Of a stretch of DNA of 35,174 nt, positions 7,956 through 15,330 are shown in pieces; the first letter of the stretch is position 1; the number at the start of each line of letters is the position of its first letter. The notes beneath the pieces are model-generated. The model was not told where the DNA came from. It ran no database searches and saw only the letters and a program-made list of their open reading frames with translations. The translations under genes were made by a program, and so were the position numbers. The stretch spans positions 1 through 35,174 of the forward strand of contig CAKPQG010000023.1 in the NCBI GenBank assembly GCA_934178345.1, given 5' to 3'. The stretch is from an uncultured Dialister sp. Lineage in GTDB: Bacteria; Bacillota; Negativicutes; Veillonellales; Dialisteraceae.

Positions 7956-9209
7956 ATGAAAATTCGAAAAGCCTCTCCGGCGGATGAACGCGCCGTGAAA
8001 TCACTCTGGAGCTACTGCTTCGAACCAGCGACCGATCCGTTCTTTATCTGGTACTTCCAACGGCTGGCCCATATGGAGGAAGTCCTCGTGGGGGAAGAGG
8101 GCGGCAGCATTGCCTGTGACCTGCACCGGCGGCCCTATGAGATCTCCGTCCGCGGCAATTCCTATCAGACGGACTATATCGTCGGCGTCGCGACGCATCC
8201 GGCGGCGCGCGGTCGAGGGCTCGCCAAGGAACTCTTGCGCGGCAGTTTCCACGAGGCACAAAGGGAAGGGAAATCCTTCGTGATCCTCATGCCGTCGGCG
8301 GCATCGTTCTACCTGCCGCTTGGTTTCGGCTTCTACTGCCACCAGTGGGCGCGCTCGGCTGCGCCGGAGAAGCTGGCTCTTTTGGGAAAACGGGCAGCGC
8401 GCGCGAAGTCGATTTCCTCGATGGAGGAATGGCAGGAGCTTGCCTCTGTGTATGACGCCTATACCGGAAACAGAAATGGCTATGCGCTCCGCGATGAAGC
8501 CTCATGGCGGCGGCACATCGAGGCGGCGCTGCTCGAGGGCTATGGCGCACTGGTTTATGATGAGGAAGGCCCCTGCGGCTATCTCTTCTACACCATCTCT
8601 GACCGAAAGCTCGCCGTTTCCGAGATGGCCTTCTCCTCAGAAGCGGGGCGGCGTGGCATTTATGCCTTCCTTGCCGGCCATCAGGGCTCGGTCAGGGAAT
8701 GCCTCTGGTATGAACCGCTGGATGATACCTCGTATCGTACATGGCCGGACGGAGCGGAGCACTGCTACATCGAGAACCGCACCTTTCCTTTCATGCTCGG
8801 ACGCATTGTCGATCCGGTGGCGGCCTTCGACGGTCTTCCCTGTGACAGCCGCCTCTCTGGTGAATTGGCTTTTCAGCTGACAGATGCTTTCCTTCCGGAG
8901 AACAGTGGCCTCTACGTCCTCCGCGCAGAGGGCGGACGCATCCATGCGCTGAAGGAAGATGTTTTCTACTCTCTCAAGTGCCACATCGAGGACATCTCCG
9001 GCGTATCCCTGGGAGAACACATCCCCGAGCCTTCCTTCAGCCTCTCCGCTTCCGCACTTGCCGAATGGTTCTTCGGCGCGGCGGATTTCTCCGAGCTCCT
9101 TGCCTTGGACCGGATCCGCTGGCTTGACGGCGCAGATAGAAATCAGATCTCGCTTCTTGCGGATGCCATGCTGCCGAAACAGAAAAACTGGATCAATGAG
9201 TGGTACTGA
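7956..9209 (+). CDS. Eis-type GNAT N-acetyltransferase
   Basis: A 417-residue protein with the three-part layout of the Eis (enhanced intracellular survival) family: an N-terminal GNAT domain with the acetyl-CoA loop AARGRGLAKELL (83-94) after the strand DYIVGVATHP, a second GNAT-like half without an obvious acetyl-CoA loop (about 150-290), and a C-terminal SCP2-like domain (about 300-417). Eis enzymes acetylate amines such as aminoglycosides or lysines in the cytosol, using the terminal carboxylate; this one ends in an aromatic residue (WY). Family length is normal (about 400). GAGG precedes the ATG. Flanked by repeat arrays, so probably a single-gene unit. Substrate unknown. Confidence 0.88.
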   Translation: MKIRKASPADERAVKSLWSYCFEPATDPFFIWYFQRLAHMEEVLVGEEGGSIACDLHRRPYEISVRGNSYQTDYIVGVATHPAARGRGLAKELLRGSFHEAQREGKSFVILMPSAASFYLPLGFGFYCHQWARSAAPEKLALLGKRAARAKSISSMEEWQELASVYDAYTGNRNGYALRDEASWRRHIEAALLEGYGALVYDEEGPCGYLFYTISDRKLAVSEMAFSSEAGRRGIYAFLAGHQGSVRECLWYEPLDDTSYRTWPDGAEHCYIENRTFPFMLGRIVDPVAAFDGLPCDSRLSGELAFQLTDAFLPENSGLYVLRAEGGRIHALKEDVFYSLKCHIEDISGVSLGEHIPEPSFSLSASALAEWFFGAADFSELLALDRIRWLDGADRNQISLLADAMLPKQKNWINEWY

Positions 9210-9211
9210 AA

Positions 9212-9540
9212 AATGAGTGACTTGTGGCGGGTGACTGGTGACTTGTGACTAGGAGACTAGGAGACATCAGACATCAGGCATCAGATATCTGACGTCTAAC
9301 GTCTAATGTCTAATGTCTAATGTCTCAAGCGGGCATCGCCCCATTTATACTCCGCGGCGCTTAGATCCTTCGACTCACTTCTCATATCTCAGATAAGCCA
9401 TTTTTTAACATAAGACGTTTTTCTCCGCTCAGGATGACGAAATGCGCCGCACCGCCCCCGTTGAACCCTCTGAACCTGTTGAACCCGCCGAACCTCTTTC
9501 GTATGCAATCAAAGGGCTAATCCTGAACCCCCATTTCTCA
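9212..9540 (+). repeat. intergenic repeat mosaic upstream of the GIY-YIG gene
   Basis: GTGACTR heptamers (9220-9262), AGACATC/TGACGTC/TAATGTC heptamers (9263-9325), CGGGCATCGCC block, GCGGCGC (9354-9360) and GCGCCGC (9444-9450) arms with a GTCATCCTGAGCGG-type element between them in the opposite orientation to 6323, then GAACC words with a 9-base period (9469-9505). Confidence 0.85.
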
Positions 9541-9552
9541 AAGGAACGATGT

Positions 9553-9822
9553 ATGTCGGAAACAAAACGTGCTTACTTTACCTACATGGTCCGCTGCGCG
9601 GACGGGACGCTTTATACGGGCTTCACGGTGGACGATGTCCATCGCCGCATCGCCATGCACAACGCAGGCAAGGGGGCCAAATATACGAAAAGCCGCCGCC
9701 CGGTGGAGCTTGTGTGGTATCATGAATGGGAGAGCGAGCATGAGGCCAGAAGCGCTGAGTATCATACGAAGAAACTCTCCCGCAGAGAGAAAGAAGAGCT
9801 GGTCAAAGAGTTTGAGGACTAA
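9553..9822 (+). CDS. GIY-YIG nuclease-superfamily protein (UPF0213/YhbQ type)
   Basis: An 89-residue single-domain GIY-YIG protein. YFTYMVRCADGTLYTGFT contains the two signature tyrosine strands (normally Y-V-Y and Y-I-G; here YMV and YTG), followed by a catalytic-type Arg in VHRRIAMHN, AKYTKSRRPVELVW, and a Glu helix ARSAEYHTKKLSR. Small proteins of this sort (YhbQ, YazA) are thought to act in DNA processing or repair. The start at 9553 follows AAGGA (9541-9545); the upstream in-frame extension is repeat sequence and is rejected. Confidence 0.88.
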   Translation: MSETKRAYFTYMVRCADGTLYTGFTVDDVHRRIAMHNAGKGAKYTKSRRPVELVWYHEWESEHEARSAEYHTKKLSRREKEELVKEFED

Positions 9823-9857
9823 CTGGATATGAGCCAACAAAGCTATTAAATGCTTTG

Positions 9858-10035
9858 GTTTAAAGTGAGGAGTGAGGAATTAGGAGTGAGGAGTGGAGGA
9901 AGGGGCGCACAATTCATAGAGCGCCCCAATGCCCCTCATTTGATATATAAGAGGCGATTTGCTATTTATATAAAATTTCACGGCGCTTCTAATTTTTATG
10001 CGCCGTACCTTCACTCCTAACTCCTCAATTGATTT
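9858..10035 (+). repeat. degenerate repeat mosaic with a compensated hairpin
   Basis: GTGAGGA/ATTAGGA heptamers (9866-9900) and a hairpin with arms ACGGCGC (9980-9986) and GCGCCGT (10000-10006), where the usual outer G-C pair has become A-T on both sides. The remaining parts of the mosaic are eroded. No gene is seen between 9823 and 10119. Confidence 0.65.
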
Positions 10036-10119
10036 GGAAGGCAGCTTAAATGTCAGTTATTTAGAAAACGCAATACTAGCCCCTCGTCCCCCTTGTTCAT
10101 TTTCCGAAAGGAGCCGCTA

Positions 10120-10755
10120 TTGACACCTACAAATCCTTCTGTAAGGAAAACAAAATATATGACGGAAGCCGCAGCGGCGGCAGCGATCGCAGCCATTCTG
10201 GTGCTGCTGAAGCTCGTCATGCCCTTTCTGGTCGCGGTCACGATGATGGCATCCGCCGTGCCGATCGCGGTCATTTCTGGATTGCATGGCATGCGCTGGG
10301 GCGTCGGTACGGCGGTCGCAGAGATCCTGCTCGTGAATATGATCGGCGGGCCGGAGATCGGCCTCACGACCGCCCTCTATGCGGCAGCGCTGGGACTTGC
10401 ACTGGGCTACAGCTTCATCCACGGACTGTCCTTTGTGAAGTCCGTGCATGTGGTCGCGCTGGCGTTTTTGGTGGAAATGACGTACAAAGTGACCTTCTCT
10501 ATCTACATCCTCGGTATCGCAGATGCGCTGGCGGCGAGCATCGAGCGTCTGGCTTCTGTCATTCGCTGGATCTGGCAGCCGCTCGCCCGTCTCTTCTCTA
10601 TGGACCCGAGCCCGGAGAAGGCAGCCTATACCACGGGCGGCATGATTTTCTTCGCCATCCTCTTCATCATCGAGGCTTACATCTACGCGTACTGGAATGT
10701 GGAAATCGGGCGCAACATACTGAAACGTCTGAAGGCAGGAATGCGTGAAAATTAG
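10120..10755 (+). CDS. DUF2232-like multi-pass membrane protein
   Basis: A 211-residue, very hydrophobic protein with about five membrane segments (roughly 20-55, 65-80, 85-110, 117-140 and 180-205). The pattern in the first half, a membrane helix followed by ASAVPIAVISGLHGMRWGVG and a Gly-rich helix, resembles the DUF2232/YybS family, though the protein is shorter than most members. A TTG start at 10120 is chosen because GAAAGGAG (10106-10113) sits 6 bases upstream; no ATG is well placed. The family's function is not established. It stands alone, followed by the promoter of the first T-box unit. Confidence 0.65.
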   Translation: MTPTNPSVRKTKYMTEAAAAAAIAAILVLLKLVMPFLVAVTMMASAVPIAVISGLHGMRWGVGTAVAEILLVNMIGGPEIGLTTALYAAALGLALGYSFIHGLSFVKSVHVVALAFLVEMTYKVTFSIYILGIADALAASIERLASVIRWIWQPLARLFSMDPSPEKAAYTTGGMIFFAILFIIEAYIYAYWNVEIGRNILKRLKAGMREN

Positions 10756-10799
10756 AGGCGGGCTTATTCATGTGCTATGGATAGGTTTTCCTTGCCCTC

Positions 10800-10829
10800 T
10801 TGACAATGCCACTCTTTCTGCCCTATAAT
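10800..10829 (+). promoter_or_regulatory. strong promoter of the first T-box unit
   Basis: Consensus TTGACA (10800-10805) and TATAAT (10824-10829) with an 18-base spacer. Transcription would start near 10836. Confidence 0.88.
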
Positions 10830-10836
10830 AATCCAC

Positions 10837-11053
10837 ATAAACACATGCGAGGATCAGGAGTAAGCTGGACTTGGATATCACAGAGAGCCGGATAAGGTGG
10901 GAACCGGTATGGAAAAGCAGCGTGTCACCTGAGAGCACTTCGTTGAAATCAGTAAGCGAAGCGTTGGTCCGCGTTAAGGATAAGCCTGAAGTATAATGCA
11001 AGGTGGTACCGCGTATGACGCCCTTGTCCGTAAGGACAGGGGCTTTTCTTTTT
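10837..11053 (+). promoter_or_regulatory. T-box riboswitch, probably valine-specific
   Basis: T-box leaders sense uncharged tRNA and allow read-through when the cognate amino acid is scarce. Seen here: AGTAA on the 5' side (10859-10863); the AGAGAG bulge followed by GGTGGGAA in the apical part of stem I; the antiterminator motif AAGGTGGTACCGCG (11000-11013); and a terminator GCCC.TGTCC/GGACA.GGGC with a U-rich tail (11020-11053). Folding TCAGG (10854-10858) with CCTGA (10928-10932) and GCTG with CAGC leaves GTGTCA as the specifier-side loop, reading GUC (Val, 10924-10926) followed by A. TGGT in the antiterminator suits a tRNA with A at position 73. The T-box call is firm; the specifier is a manual fold. 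Confidence 0.88.
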
Positions 11054-11090
11054 GCGATACCCGCATGATGGACGGCGGAGTGAGAAACAG

Positions 11091-11144
11091 GAGTGGTACC
11101 GCGCTGATGCGCCTCCCTGACCGAAAGGTCGGGGAGGCTTTTTT
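11091..11144 (+). promoter_or_regulatory. second antiterminator/terminator module without its own stem I
   Basis: GAGTGGTACCGCG (11091-11103) repeats the T-box core, and a 12-bp stem GCCTCCCTGACC/GGTCGGGGAGGC with a GAAA loop and a TTTTTT tail follows (11111-11144). Only about 40 bases separate it from the first terminator, too few for another stem I, so this is a partially doubled T-box controlling one gene. Confidence 0.82.
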
Positions 11145-11250
11145 AGATGCGGAATGAGAAGTGAGGAATGCCGGAGTGCAGAGCCGCCTCCCCTGTTTCC
11201 CTGCCGACAATTTATTTACGATCATCGAACATCCCAAGGAGGAACCCATT

Positions 11251-12156
11251 ATGAAAATCATGAAAACTGCTACCGAAAAACGTATCGCTTTCCGTGAAAA
11301 CCTGAAATCCGGACACATTATGATCGCCCCGGGCGTCGGTGATGCGCTGGGCGCGAAGATCGCAGAGATGGCGGGCATTCCGGCCCTTGCGATGGGCGGA
11401 TACTCCGTCTCGGCTTCCCGTCTCGGACAGCCGGATGTTGGCCTTCTTTCCTGTACGGAAATGGCAGAGCAGCTGACCGGCATCTGCAACGCGGTCAATA
11501 TCCCGATCATCGCTGACGGGGATACCGGCTACGGCAATGCGCTCAATATCATCCGCACAGAGCAGATGTTCGAGCAGGCGGGCGCTGCCTGCATCTTCTT
11601 CGAAGACCAGGCATGGCCGAAACGCTGCGGTCACATGGACGGCAAGCAGGTCATCACTGCGGAAGAACATGCACAGAAGATCCGCGCCGCTGTCGATGCC
11701 CGTTTCGATAAGGAGACGATGATCATGTCCCGCACGGACAGCCGCGCGGTCTACGGCATCGATGATGCCATCGAAAGAAGCAAGCGCTATGCGGATGCGG
11801 GTGCAGAGATCTGCTTCGCTGACGGCATCGGCAGCCGTGAAGAGCTGGAAAAATTTGCAAGAGGCCTCGAAGGAAGCGGTGCATACCTCGTGGCGAATAT
11901 GATCGAAGGCGGCAAGACACCGCTCATCCCTGCCAAAGAGCTTGAGGAAATGGGATACTCCGTCGTTTTCTGGGCATGCAGTGCAGTCTATGCGATTTCC
12001 AAGACGCTCTATGATCTCTTCAGCAACCTGAAAGAAAAAGGCACGACCGAAGACCACCTGAAGGATATGATCGAATTCGGACACTTCAACAGCATCATCG
12101 GCCTCGATACATACAAAGAACTCGAACGTAAATACAAAGTCGACAGAGACGACTGA
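11251..12156 (+). CDS. isocitrate lyase/PEP mutase family enzyme (methylisocitrate or dimethylmalate lyase-like)
   Basis: A 301-residue TIM-barrel enzyme of the ICL/PEP-mutase superfamily, cleaving or forming C-C or C-P bonds next to a carboxylate with Mg2+. Motifs: GGYSVSASRLGQPD (about 46-59), the Mg2+-binding IADGDTGYGN, and FFEDQAWPKRCGH, whose Cys in KRCGH is the lyase catalytic residue; this favours 2-methylisocitrate or 2,3-dimethylmalate lyase over PEP mutase. Length is typical. AAGGAGG (11236-11242) fixes the start. The gene lies directly under the doubled T-box, so its expression should rise when a charged tRNA, probably tRNA-Val, is scarce. No citrate synthase-like or dehydratase partner is next to it, so the exact substrate is open. 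Confidence 0.85.
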   Translation: MKIMKTATEKRIAFRENLKSGHIMIAPGVGDALGAKIAEMAGIPALAMGGYSVSASRLGQPDVGLLSCTEMAEQLTGICNAVNIPIIADGDTGYGNALNIIRTEQMFEQAGAACIFFEDQAWPKRCGHMDGKQVITAEEHAQKIRAAVDARFDKETMIMSRTDSRAVYGIDDAIERSKRYADAGAEICFADGIGSREELEKFARGLEGSGAYLVANMIEGGKTPLIPAKELEEMGYSVVFWACSAVYAISKTLYDLFSNLKEKGTTEDHLKDMIEFGHFNSIIGLDTYKELERKYKVDRDD

Positions 12157-12167
12157 GAAGGGGCAGA

Positions 12168-12375
12168 ATCAGTGACTGGTGACTGGTGACTGGTGACTGG
12201 TCGCTCATTCCCACTTGAAGGTTCAAAGGTTCAACGGGGAAGGTGGCGGCTACGCCGCAGTATAAAGAAAGGCGATGCCCGAAGGCGGTATTCAAGTCAC
12301 TAGTCACAAGTCACTTGACACACCTAATCCCTAATCCCTAATCCCTAGTCCCTAATCTCTAGTCCCTAATTCTCA
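12168..12375 (-). repeat. intergenic repeat mosaic (mainly reverse orientation)
   Basis: GTGACTG heptamers (12172-12202), GGTTCAA words, GGCGGCTACGCCGC, the reverse CGGGCATCGCC block (GGCGATGCCCG), reverse heptamers TCACTAG/TCACAAG, then CTAATCC/CTAGTCC heptamers (12325-12368). No gene is seen. Confidence 0.8.
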
Positions 12376-12497
12376 TTTTCTTTTCCCTCTTCCCAAAAAT
12401 TTAATTATGACCTATAATATCTGTAATGAATCGATAGGCATAAAAGTTTAGGGAATGAGGGATTTTTATTTCCTCTCTTCCAGAAAGAAGGATGGAT

Positions 12498-13160
12498 ATG
12501 ACATCAGGGAAGGAAGACTACTTAAAGGCCATTTACATCATCAGCGAAAGCCATGATCTGGTGACAAATAAGGAGCTCTCCGAGATGCTTCATGTATCGC
12601 CGCCATCTGTCAGCGAAATGATCGCAAAGCTGCAGAAGCAGGGCTATGTGGATTACACGGCCTACAAAGGCAGCCGGATGACGAAGAAGGGACGTAAAGA
12701 AGCCGGACGTCTCATGCGGTATCATGCGCTGTGGGAGGTTTTCCTTGTGAAGTGTCTGGATTTCTCATGGAGCGGAGCGCATGAGCTGGCAGAAGGCCTC
12801 GAGCACCAGACGAATGATGAACTTTGCAACAAGCTCGATGCGTATCTGGGAAATCCGGATCACTGCCCGCACGGGGATCCGATCCCGCGTGTGGACGGCA
12901 GCCGCAGCGGTATCACGAGCCGCGCCCTTGCTGAGCTGGAGGAAGGCGAGAAGACCCATGTGCGCCGCGTCATGGAAGACTACAGCCTGATGGACTATAT
13001 CCAGAGCAAGGGAATCGAGATCGATATGCCTGTCACCATCCTTGAGAAGGAGCCTTACGAAGGGCCGATCCTTCTCGAGACGCCGAATGGAAATACGTCT
13101 CTCAGCTATAAAGCTGCGCAGCAGATTTTTGTAGATGATGAGGAGGAGGAAGAAGAATAA
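12498..13160 (+). CDS. DtxR/MntR-family metal-dependent transcription regulator
   Basis: A 220-residue iron- or manganese-responsive repressor. The winged helix (about 1-65) reads GKEDYLKAIYIISE, NKELSEMLHVSPPSVSEMI, LQKQGYVDYTAYKGSRMTKKG. The dimerisation and metal-binding region (66-140) holds RYHALWEVFLVKCLDFSW and GAHELAEGLEH, with His, Cys and Glu in the positions used as ligands, then a CPHGDPIP segment. The C-terminal 70 residues fit an FeoA/SH3-like third domain, and the end is a run of acidic residues. The ATG at 12498 is preferred to the one at 12492 because AAGGA (12488-12492) would overlap the latter. A TATAAT lies at 12413-12418. No metal transporter is adjacent. Confidence 0.9.
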   Translation: MTSGKEDYLKAIYIISESHDLVTNKELSEMLHVSPPSVSEMIAKLQKQGYVDYTAYKGSRMTKKGRKEAGRLMRYHALWEVFLVKCLDFSWSGAHELAEGLEHQTNDELCNKLDAYLGNPDHCPHGDPIPRVDGSRSGITSRALAELEEGEKTHVRRVMEDYSLMDYIQSKGIEIDMPVTILEKEPYEGPILLETPNGNTSLSYKAAQQIFVDDEEEEEE

Positions 13161-13199
13161 AAAAGCAGCCCCTGCGTATCGCAAGGGGCTGCTTTTTTA
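13160..13199 (+). terminator. terminator of the DtxR-family gene
   Basis: AAAAGCAGCCCCT and AGGGGCTGCTTTT form a long stem around GCGTATCGCA, directly after the stop codon and followed by T residues. Confidence 0.92.
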
Positions 13200-13235
13200 T
13201 TGGGGAAATGGAAAAGGTCAAAAGAGGGGGGCGTC

Positions 13236-13325
13236 TGAGACTGGGAAACATCAGATATTAGAAGTCAGATGTCAGATATCTGATGGCTCCTAGTCTTTTA
13301 GTCTAATCACCAGTCGCCAGTCGCT
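13236..13325. repeat. heptamer repeats between convergent genes
   Basis: AGACTGG, AACATCAGATATTAG and TCAGATG words, then reverse TCACCAG/TCGCCAG heptamers up to the stop codon of the next minus-strand gene. No GCGGCGC hairpin here. Confidence 0.6.
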
Positions 13326-14129
13326 CTATTTCACAAACCGCATGGCCTCAGCCATGCGCTCGGGGAGCGCCTGACCGAAGAGACGCTCCATGGCTTCGCG
13401 GCGGACGAGCCAGATACGGCCGGATTTCCTGCGATCGCCTTCGTGCATGCGAGCGGCGGCATGGCCGGCACCGCCGGCAGCACTTCGGACGACGCCGCTG
13501 TCGCGGTTCCAGATGTGGGCAGCTTCGACCGTGGAGAAGACGAGGAGAAGGGGATTGATGGGATAGGATGCCGTTTCTTTTCCTTCGTAGACGCGAAGAG
13601 CGGCATTTCTTGTGAGAAGCCATGTGTTTCCGGAGCGGCGCGTCTCAGAGAGTGAGAAGACGGCGCCTTCACCGGCGTGTTCGCAGTCCCACTGGACGCG
13701 CTTCGCGTCGAGCGAGTAGAGTTTCGCTGTCTCCTGCGGCGTCAGCACTTCTTCCAAGGGGTCGAAGGACAGGGAAAACATATCCATCGCGCCGAGGTCG
13801 GCTTCGTAGAGGTCAGCGGGGAAGACGGTGATGCCGTCCTTCGATGCGGCGAGCGCAGTGCCGGCCGGAAGCCTTCGGCCTTCGAGGAACGCACGGTAGA
13901 TGGCGATGCTCTGCATCTGGGAAGAGATGCCGGAGTGGATCCAACCGGCAGGGCCGAAGGAGACAGGGACGCCGCGCCCTTCGGGGAGCGGCGGGAGCTG
14001 AGCCATCAGGAAAAGATGGGGGCCTGACACAAGGAAACAGCCTTCCGTGGGAAGGCTGCCTGTCAGGAAAGCGGCGTAGCACGCTTCGGCAGCGGCTACG
14101 GAAAGATCAGATGTATAAATGCGTGGCAT
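13326..14129 (-). CDS. hypothetical protein of unrecognised family
   Basis: A 267-residue protein I cannot place. It has no signal peptide, clear membrane segment or known motif. The first third is mixed alpha/beta with Pro-rich loops (GPHLFLMAQLPPLPEGRG); the middle has acidic, aromatic strands (GAMDMFSLSFDPLEEVL); the C-terminal 80 residues contain a Gly/Ala stretch (SAAGGAGHAAARMHEGDRRK) and end in a basic-acidic helix. It is coded on the minus strand, with GAGG ten bases before the ATG, and its codon use looks like its neighbours. Length and the intact frame argue that it is real. A long plus-strand frame over it is a shadow. Confidence 0.65.
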   Translation of the reverse strand: MPRIYTSDLSVAAAEACYAAFLTGSLPTEGCFLVSGPHLFLMAQLPPLPEGRGVPVSFGPAGWIHSGISSQMQSIAIYRAFLEGRRLPAGTALAASKDGITVFPADLYEADLGAMDMFSLSFDPLEEVLTPQETAKLYSLDAKRVQWDCEHAGEGAVFSLSETRRSGNTWLLTRNAALRVYEGKETASYPINPLLLVFSTVEAAHIWNRDSGVVRSAAGGAGHAAARMHEGDRRKSGRIWLVRREAMERLFGQALPERMAEAMRFVK

Positions 14130-14154
14130 GGATGGGATACCTCGGGGAATGGGA

Positions 14155-14390
14155 GTTGGGGTTTCAGGGTTTAAGGGTTAAGGGTTCAGGGTTCAGGGTT
14201 CAGGGTTAGCCCCTGGGGCGGCTCGCCCCTTGATTACGTTTGAAAGCCTCGATTGAATGAGAAATTAGAAATGAGAAATGCGAAATGGTGGTGCGGCGCA
14301 TAAAAATCAGAAGCGCCGCGAAGTATATATGGGGCGATGCCCTAAAGTGGTATTTAAGTCACTAGTCACCAGTCACCAGTCACTAGTCAT
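14155..14390 (-). repeat. intergenic repeat mosaic, reverse orientation
   Basis: Read on the minus strand this is the standard order: GTGACTR heptamers (14358-14385), CGGGCATCGCC-like block, GCGGCGC/GCGCCGC hairpin (arms near 14295 and 14315), TCTCATT heptamers, the unique block, and CCCTGAA heptamers (14165-14205) next to the start of the hypothetical gene. Confidence 0.85.
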
Positions 14391-15100
14391 TTCAACCTTC
14401 CCGCATCGACTTCACCTTTGATGTACTGGTGGACTTTGTCCATTGGAGTGTCGGGGAGGATGGGGGCGCGCTCGGTGGAGCCTCGTCCGTGATTTTTTAT
14501 TTTACCATCAAAATCATATTCTGTCATGGAGAGAGTCTGTACCTTTTTATTGGGGACGTCCATGCGGACATGATAGATGACTTGCGAGAAGTCCTGATCT
14601 TTCCAAGGGTAGGCGATGCGGAGGAAGAAGGTGGCGTAGCCATTCTTATAGCGGAGGGTCTGCTTCTCGATGTCATAGGTACTGCCGTGAAATTTCACGC
14701 CGCTTTCTTTGAAGAGAGGGAGCCACTGGGGATTCGTGAAATGGGGGATCGGCTGCTCGATGAAGTGGGTATACACATTCTTTCCGAAGGAATTGGGCAG
14801 GAGCGGGCTCCAGCTGTCGTCAGAAAAGAGGGTGCTTTCTTTGACGCTTCCGTCAGCGGCAAGGGTCTTCACCGCCGCGATGTGGTAGGTGCGGCGGTCC
14901 TTGTCAAATTCCATGGTGGAAATGACAGACGTACCGTCCAGCGACAGCTTCAGGTCCATCGATGCGCGGACGCCGCTGTCGATGTAGGAGTCGGTGTCGA
15001 CTTCGGCACTTTCGCTCGCAGGGAGCGGGATCCAGTTCGCGGCGCCTACGGGAGAGAGGGTGCCTGCCATGAGTAAGAGGGCGGTCAAAATTTTTTTCAT
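14387..15100 (-). CDS. exported protein, possibly surface-adhesin E-like
   Basis: A 237-residue protein with a clear Sec signal peptide (MKKILTALLLMAGTLSPVGA, cleavage after about residue 20), so it acts outside the cytoplasmic membrane. After cleavage it begins NWIPLPASESAEVDTDSY, a pattern typical of small beta-rich surface proteins in Negativicutes that match the surface-adhesin E domain; the rest contains alternating beta-strand sequence (GTSVISTMEFDKDRRTYHIA, QTLRYKNGYATFFLRIAYPW). No lipobox Cys and no anchor. AAGGAG eight bases before the ATG supports the start. Domain assignment is tentative; export is secure. Confidence 0.75.
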   Translation of the reverse strand: MKKILTALLLMAGTLSPVGAANWIPLPASESAEVDTDSYIDSGVRASMDLKLSLDGTSVISTMEFDKDRRTYHIAAVKTLAADGSVKESTLFSDDSWSPLLPNSFGKNVYTHFIEQPIPHFTNPQWLPLFKESGVKFHGSTYDIEKQTLRYKNGYATFFLRIAYPWKDQDFSQVIYHVRMDVPNKKVQTLSMTEYDFDGKIKNHGRGSTERAPILPDTPMDKVHQYIKGEVDAGRLK

Positions 15101-15117
15101 GATGGATGCTCCTTGAG

Positions 15118-15330
15118 AAAAAGGGTTCAGGGCTAACTCGTGGGGCGGAGTGCCCTTTGATTGCTTGCGAAAGAGGTTCAGAGGGTTCTATGGGTTCAGA
15201 GGGGGTGGTGCGGCGCATAAAAATCAGAAGCGCCGCGGAGGTTTGAAACTAGCGGTTTTCTCGTATCGCAAACCTAATCCCTAGCCACTAATCCCTAGCT
15301 ACCAGTCACCAGTCACCAGTCACCAGCCGC
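15118..15330 (-). repeat. intergenic repeat mosaic, reverse orientation
   Basis: On the minus strand: GTGACTG/GGTAGCT/AGGGATT heptamers (15255-15330), GCGGCGC/GCGCCGC hairpin (arms near 15209 and 15230), GAACC words, a shortened unique block and CCCTGAA next to the exported-protein start. No gene is seen. Confidence 0.8.

Noticed and set aside
9442..9552. N-terminal extension of the GIY-YIG protein
   Set aside because: The extra residues come from the GAACC repeat array, and a good ribosome-binding site precedes the ATG at 9553.
10837..11144. Two complete tandem T-boxes
   Set aside because: Only about 40 bases lie between the first terminator and the second antiterminator, so there is no second stem I; called a partial doubling instead.
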